DNA of 46,220 bases from Mariniblastus sp. (GTDB lineage: Bacteria > Planctomycetota > Planctomycetia > Pirellulales > Pirellulaceae), in the NCBI GenBank assembly GCA_014237975.1, contig JABACA010000022.1:1-46220 (forward strand). The letters run 5' to 3'. Under the pieces are notes generated by a model, which saw nothing but the letters and a program-made list of their open reading frames with translations, ran no database searches and was not told the DNA's origin. This document shows positions 43,279 through 46,220 of the stretch, in pieces (position 1 is the stretch's first letter; each line of letters opens with the position of its first letter). A program made the position numbers and the translations under genes.

Positions 43279-44301
43279 TTACCGGGTGGCTGTTTGGTTA
43301 ATACTTGTCACGGCGCCAGCATTGTCGGCATGGGTCAACAGGAACTGGATTTTTCGGCCCCTGTACTTTTGAGCCACGTAATCCCTCAGCGCATCGGTCA
43401 ACGTCCGAGCTTGGTCATCGTCGCGCGCAATTGCAAAAATACAAGGTCCCCAAGAGCTCTGGCCGGCAGCCGGAACACCCAGATCACGTATTTTCTGGAC
43501 CAGATCGGTTGCCAATGGGCCATTATAGGAACCCTTTTGAATCGCGGAAAAATGATCGCCAGCCCAATTCCCGTATTGATAAATGGCCTTGGCAAAAGCC
43601 GGGTAATCAGAGGATGCCAAGGCAGGCACAATTTGTTGATTGACGATTTCGATCATTTTGTTGCGAACCGATCTGGTTGTCGGTGTGATTTTATCAAAAG
43701 CAAATGTCTCAGACGCCCCGCTGAGTCCCTGGTGGTGTTCCGGTAGGATCAGCACGATCGGCCACGTGGAGGGAAACTCCAGTCTCAAATCGAGCGGCGC
43801 GATAATGTCTCCCGGACCGACGCCTCGATCGACCAGAAAACCACCTTGAAAAAAACCGTAGCTGCCGATGGCCGATCTGCCTGCCCGGCCCATCACGGTG
43901 GCAATTTCCTCGGTCGATGGAATCGGTTGTCCCAAAAACGAAGACAAACCGACGGCCGCGGCAAACGCAAGTTGGGTGCCGGAGCCCAGCCCCATGTGAC
44001 GCGGTAAATGAGCAAGACTACCGCGGATCGTTACAGAAAAACGACTGGGATCAACCTGTTCAACCAGGTTTCCACCGAACCCCTTGCACCATTTTTCGAC
44101 CCATTGATTCGGTAACGCCTGGCTGGGTTGCGACGATCGTTTTCCGGGTGGGACCTCGCAAACGTCAACTATGTACCTCGGTTCTCGTACCATCAGACCG
44201 ATACCGCCAAATTTTCGGTCTTGATTACCGACCGAGTACAAACCGAAATGTAATCGGCTGGGAGCGGAGACCGATATGACTCGATTCGCAGTTTGATTCA
44301 A
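43279..44301 (-). CDS. mptG: Beta-ribofuranosylaminobenzene 5'-phosphate (RFAP) synthase-like
   Basis: First committed enzyme of the methanopterin branch: joins p-aminobenzoate (or 4-hydroxybenzoate) to PRPP with loss of CO2. GHMP-superfamily fold, 340 aa. N-terminal SAPSRLHFGLYSVG (12-25) and FGGIGLMV are typical of this family; the phosphate-binding loop is HMGLGSGTQ at 102-110; GSYGFFQGGFLVDRG and AGQSSWGPCIF complete the signature. Start TTG at 44301, no strong ribosome site, so slightly uncertain. It sits 30 bp downstream of DUF447 and close to pabA/pabB, whose product is its substrate. This is strong evidence for H4MPT synthesis. Confidence 0.92.
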   Translation of the reverse strand: MNQTANRVISVSAPSRLHFGLYSVGNQDRKFGGIGLMVREPRYIVDVCEVPPGKRSSQPSQALPNQWVEKWCKGFGGNLVEQVDPSRFSVTIRGSLAHLPRHMGLGSGTQLAFAAAVGLSSFLGQPIPSTEEIATVMGRAGRSAIGSYGFFQGGFLVDRGVGPGDIIAPLDLRLEFPSTWPIVLILPEHHQGLSGASETFAFDKITPTTRSVRNKMIEIVNQQIVPALASSDYPAFAKAIYQYGNWAGDHFSAIQKGSYNGPLATDLVQKIRDLGVPAAGQSSWGPCIFAIARDDDQARTLTDALRDYVAQKYRGRKIQFLLTHADNAGAVTSINQTATR

Positions 44302-44331
44302 TGGAATTCGCGCGGTTGAGTGATGATGGCT

Positions 44332-44928
44332 TTAACGGATGGGGTCGGGATCGGTTGGATCGAAACCCGGCGAACAGGAATTTACGTAATTCTGCAGCAT
44401 CTCGAAAGCCTCGAATTCCTCGCCGCCGCCCGTTTTGGAAATAACTTTTTCAAAATGCATATATTGGCGACTAATTTCCTCGATCGGCAAAAAGTCGAGT
44501 CGGGTCGCCAAGATGGCTGCTTCAATGACCATCGCTTTGGCCCGGTTGAAGCCAAAAAAATCACGGATTCGTCCCGTGTGAACAATTTGGCATTGAATCG
44601 ACGCCCGGGATGTCGTGGATTGCAAAAAAGTCACTTCGAATTCATACCAACGACATGCATTGGCTAAGACCTGTCCGTCGATGATGGTGGCATCGATCAT
44701 GGCTGGCATTGGATCCAACTGGCCGATTGCCGCCCGGGCGAAGATCACGACATCGTCCGTGACATGCAAAACACCTTGTCTGGTTTCAGTCAAGTTGGCC
44801 AATGTTTGCGATCCAGAAAAGGGTCTAAGCTCAAAACAGTGACCGTTGCCATCAAACAGAGGTCCCATTGGTGCCAGGTTGGTTTTCCCGGATTGAGAAC
44901 GAGTTGTCACGATGGACTCAAGTATCAC
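44332..44928 (-). CDS. DUF447-family protein (H4MPT-associated)
   Basis: Protein of 198 aa of the DUF447 family, found in methanogens and in bacteria with H4MPT genes. N-terminal ESIVTTRSQSGKTNLAPMG (NLAPMG at 17-22) is its hallmark; the flavin-reductase-like split-barrel fold would suggest FMN binding. VVIFARAAIGQL and DFFGFNRAKAMVIEAAI are other conserved-looking stretches. The start is GTG, overlapping the pabA stop (GTGA). No reaction is established for it as far as I know. The position between pabA and RFAP synthase ties it to cofactor synthesis. Confidence 0.85.
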   Translation of the reverse strand: MILESIVTTRSQSGKTNLAPMGPLFDGNGHCFELRPFSGSQTLANLTETRQGVLHVTDDVVIFARAAIGQLDPMPAMIDATIIDGQVLANACRWYEFEVTFLQSTTSRASIQCQIVHTGRIRDFFGFNRAKAMVIEAAILATRLDFLPIEEISRQYMHFEKVISKTGGGEEFEAFEMLQNYVNSCSPGFDPTDPDPIR

Positions 44929-45563
44929 GATACAGACAACCCCAGTGTGGTTTGCGGAGAAAGCGGCAAACCGCTTGGCGGTAATTCCAGCCCTGCAAAA
45001 ACCAGGAAATTGGCAATCAACTGGTAACCGTGAGGCGTCAAAATCGACTCGGGGTGAAATTGGTAACCAATAATGGGTAACTCGCGATGGGCAATCGCCA
45101 TAATGACCTCCTCGTCCGTCTTGGCAATGACTTCAAGGTCGTCGGGTAATGTGGCGGGATCGATGATCAATGAATGATATCGGCCGGCGACGAACGGTGA
45201 GGGAATCTGGCCAAAAACCGCGTGACCATTATGGAATACGGAACTGCTTCGCCCGTGCATCGGATTTCCGGATTGAATGATCTTTCCTCCCCAGGCAGCG
45301 GCGATTGACTGATGGCCCAGGCAGACTCCAAGAATGGCCGTGCGGCAGGAAAAGTGCTTGATGATTGCCAGCGTCTGGTTGGCCTGTTGGGGGCCACACG
45401 GTCCAGGCGAAATGATGATGGCTTGGGGGGCCAGCTGTTCTATCGCGCTGATACTCAAGCTGTCATTACGACAAACCCGAATTTCCGTTTTGGGCACCAG
45501 CTGCTGTACATACCGCGCCAGGTTGAAAACAAAACTGTCGTAGTTGTCGATAACAAGGATCAT
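44925..45563 (-). CDS. pabA: Aminodeoxychorismate synthase, glutamine amidotransferase subunit
   Basis: Releases ammonia from glutamine for PabB to make 4-amino-4-deoxychorismate. 212 aa class I amidotransferase. The triad is Cys81 (GVCLGHQS), His170 and Glu172 (YQFHPES). MILVIDNYDSFVFNLARYVQ and ISPGPCGPQ are typical of TrpG/PabA; the two are alike in sequence and I prefer PabA because the partner gene is PabB-type. Its ATG overlaps the pabB stop (ATGA), and DUF447 overlaps its own stop. So it is translationally coupled on both sides. Confidence 0.93.
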   Translation of the reverse strand: MILVIDNYDSFVFNLARYVQQLVPKTEIRVCRNDSLSISAIEQLAPQAIIISPGPCGPQQANQTLAIIKHFSCRTAILGVCLGHQSIAAAWGGKIIQSGNPMHGRSSSVFHNGHAVFGQIPSPFVAGRYHSLIIDPATLPDDLEVIAKTDEEVIMAIAHRELPIIGYQFHPESILTPHGYQLIANFLVFAGLELPPSGLPLSPQTTLGLSVS

Positions 45564-46220
45564 AAACCGATTGCTTTCAGCATGCCCGCTGCTTTGGTCC
45601 AGGTTTCACGGTACTCGTCATCCGGGTCGGATTGACTGACAATCCCACCCCCGACCGGGATTTGCCACCAGCCGTTTTTGGCAGTAATCGTGCGGATCAG
45701 GATATTCAAGTCCATGTTTCCGTTCATGCCAATATACCCCAAAGAACCGCAATAAGCCCCTCGGGCCGTCGGTTCCAACTCCTGGATGATCTGCATCGCT
45801 CGAATTTTCGGCGCCCCGGTAATGGAGCCACCGGGGAAGGATGCTGCCAACAAGTCAAACAGGTCGCATTCCGGTTTAAGCGTACCTTCGACTGCCGATA
45901 CAAGATGCAGGACGCTTTGGTAAGACTCCAATTCACAACATTGAGTCAGTTTGACCGAGTCGGGCTGGCAAACTCTTGCCAGATCGTTGCGCATCAAGTC
46001 AACAATCATGATGTTTTCGGAACGATCTTTTTCACTATGCGACAGTTGCTGCCCCACATTCAAGTCAACCTCGGGAAAGCGCGTTCTGGGGCGCGTCCCC
46101 TTGATCGGCCTGGTTTCGGCCACATTGTGTTGCACCTTGAGAAACCGTTCGGGCGAGGCGCTAATGATCTGGGCCTGCCCCATGTCAAAATAGGCCGAGA
46201 ACGGGGCCGGATTGACCGAA
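45560..46220 (-). CDS. pabB: Aminodeoxychorismate synthase component I (C-terminal part)
   Basis: Chorismate-binding enzyme, cut by the right edge; 220 residues are visible. The frame is open to the edge (AFTER the edge: VNPAPFSAYFDMG is readable before ASPERFL), so the start lies outside. PIKGTRPR carries the lysine typical of PabB rather than TrpE (PIAGT). DRSENIMIVDLMRNDLARV, SFPGGSITGAPKIRAMQII and VGGGIVSQSDPDDEYRET are the standard chorismate-site motifs. With pabA it yields aminodeoxychorismate, the precursor of p-aminobenzoate. It is the furthest upstream gene of the cofactor run that is visible here; a lyase (PabC) is not seen in the window. Confidence 0.93.
   Translation of the reverse strand, partial: SVNPAPFSAYFDMGQAQIISASPERFLKVQHNVAETRPIKGTRPRTRFPEVDLNVGQQLSHSEKDRSENIMIVDLMRNDLARVCQPDSVKLTQCCELESYQSVLHLVSAVEGTLKPECDLFDLLAASFPGGSITGAPKIRAMQIIQELEPTARGAYCGSLGYIGMNGNMDLNILIRTITAKNGWWQIPVGGGIVSQSDPDDEYRETWTKAAGMLKAIGL

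Noticed and set aside
1-46220. CRISPR arrays, insertion sequences, tRNAs, phage genes
   Set aside because: Looked for repeat-spacer patterns, transposase motifs and tRNA arms; none seen. A covariance-model scan would be needed to exclude a diverged tRNA or riboswitch.

Overview
The window looks like chromosomal DNA of a planctomycete, most likely a Pirellulales-type marine or freshwater lineage. I judge this from the gene repertoire and not from a search. It combines an arsM-arsS arsenosugar pair, tetrahydromethanopterin (H4MPT)-type cofactor genes in a bacterium, a fused ABC-2 permease/CPBP protease, a non-clustered dnaA, and several short proteins I cannot place outside this phylum. Coding density is high. 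I see no tRNA or 16S/23S rRNA gene, insertion sequence, phage gene or CRISPR array. One structural RNA is clear: RNase P RNA at the left edge.

Layout. (1) 1-3.5 kb: rnpB (-), a small lipoprotein (-), an SDR oxidoreductase (+) and xylose isomerase xylA (+). (2) 3.6-7.6 kb, all minus: arsM then arsS (methylation of arsenic and its conversion toward arsenosugars), a prepilin-peptidase-like membrane protein that has lost one catalytic aspartate, and a double-CDGSH iron-sulfur protein. (3) 7.9-19.25 kb, an unbroken minus-strand cell-surface glycan block. In transcription order it holds a GT2-like glycosyltransferase, a capsule-synthesis-like protein, pseB, pseC, pseF, a pseG-pseH fusion, pseI, an MsbA-like ABC exporter and kdsD. 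All six activities for CMP-pseudaminic acid are present in five genes. (4) 19.6-23.8 kb, plus strand: two methyltransferases, an OleB/haloalkane-dehalogenase-like hydrolase, a CitG-like protein and a PTPS/QueD-family pterin enzyme. (5) 23.8-27.4 kb, minus: a GT4 glycosyltransferase and a second ABC exporter that is a paralog of the first. (6) 27.8-31.1 kb, minus: dnaA, a membrane-anchored protein and a frame-disrupted small gene. (7) 31.2-36.7 kb: an RNA-methyltransferase-like protein (+) and, on minus, a NatA/NatB-CPBP exporter operon followed by an amidohydrolase. (8) 37.1-41.2 kb: folE, a calcineurin-like phosphoesterase, a small acidic protein and a TlpA-like thioredoxin. (9) 41.4-46.2 kb, minus: pabB (cut by the window edge), pabA, DUF447, beta-RFAP synthase, pdxJ and dapA.

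How the parts fit. Two metabolic themes recur. The first is surface glycan synthesis and export: the pse genes, glycosyltransferases, kdsD, and two ABC exporters that bracket the block and share an unusual charged extracytoplasmic loop. The second is pterin/C1 cofactor synthesis: folE makes the pterin, the PTPS-like enzyme carries a CExxHGH active site, pabA/pabB supply p-aminobenzoate, and beta-RFAP synthase with DUF447 point to H4MPT rather than only folate. These cofactor genes lie at three separate loci in the window.

The observations most worth checking are the frame-disrupted gene with a canonical A_AAA_AAC slippery heptamer (30.7-31.1 kb), the prepilin-peptidase homolog without GxGD, the PTPS-I/III-type motif next to a CitG homolog, and the paired ABC exporters with long extracytoplasmic loops. 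I did not find a system that I can call wholly new from sequence alone.
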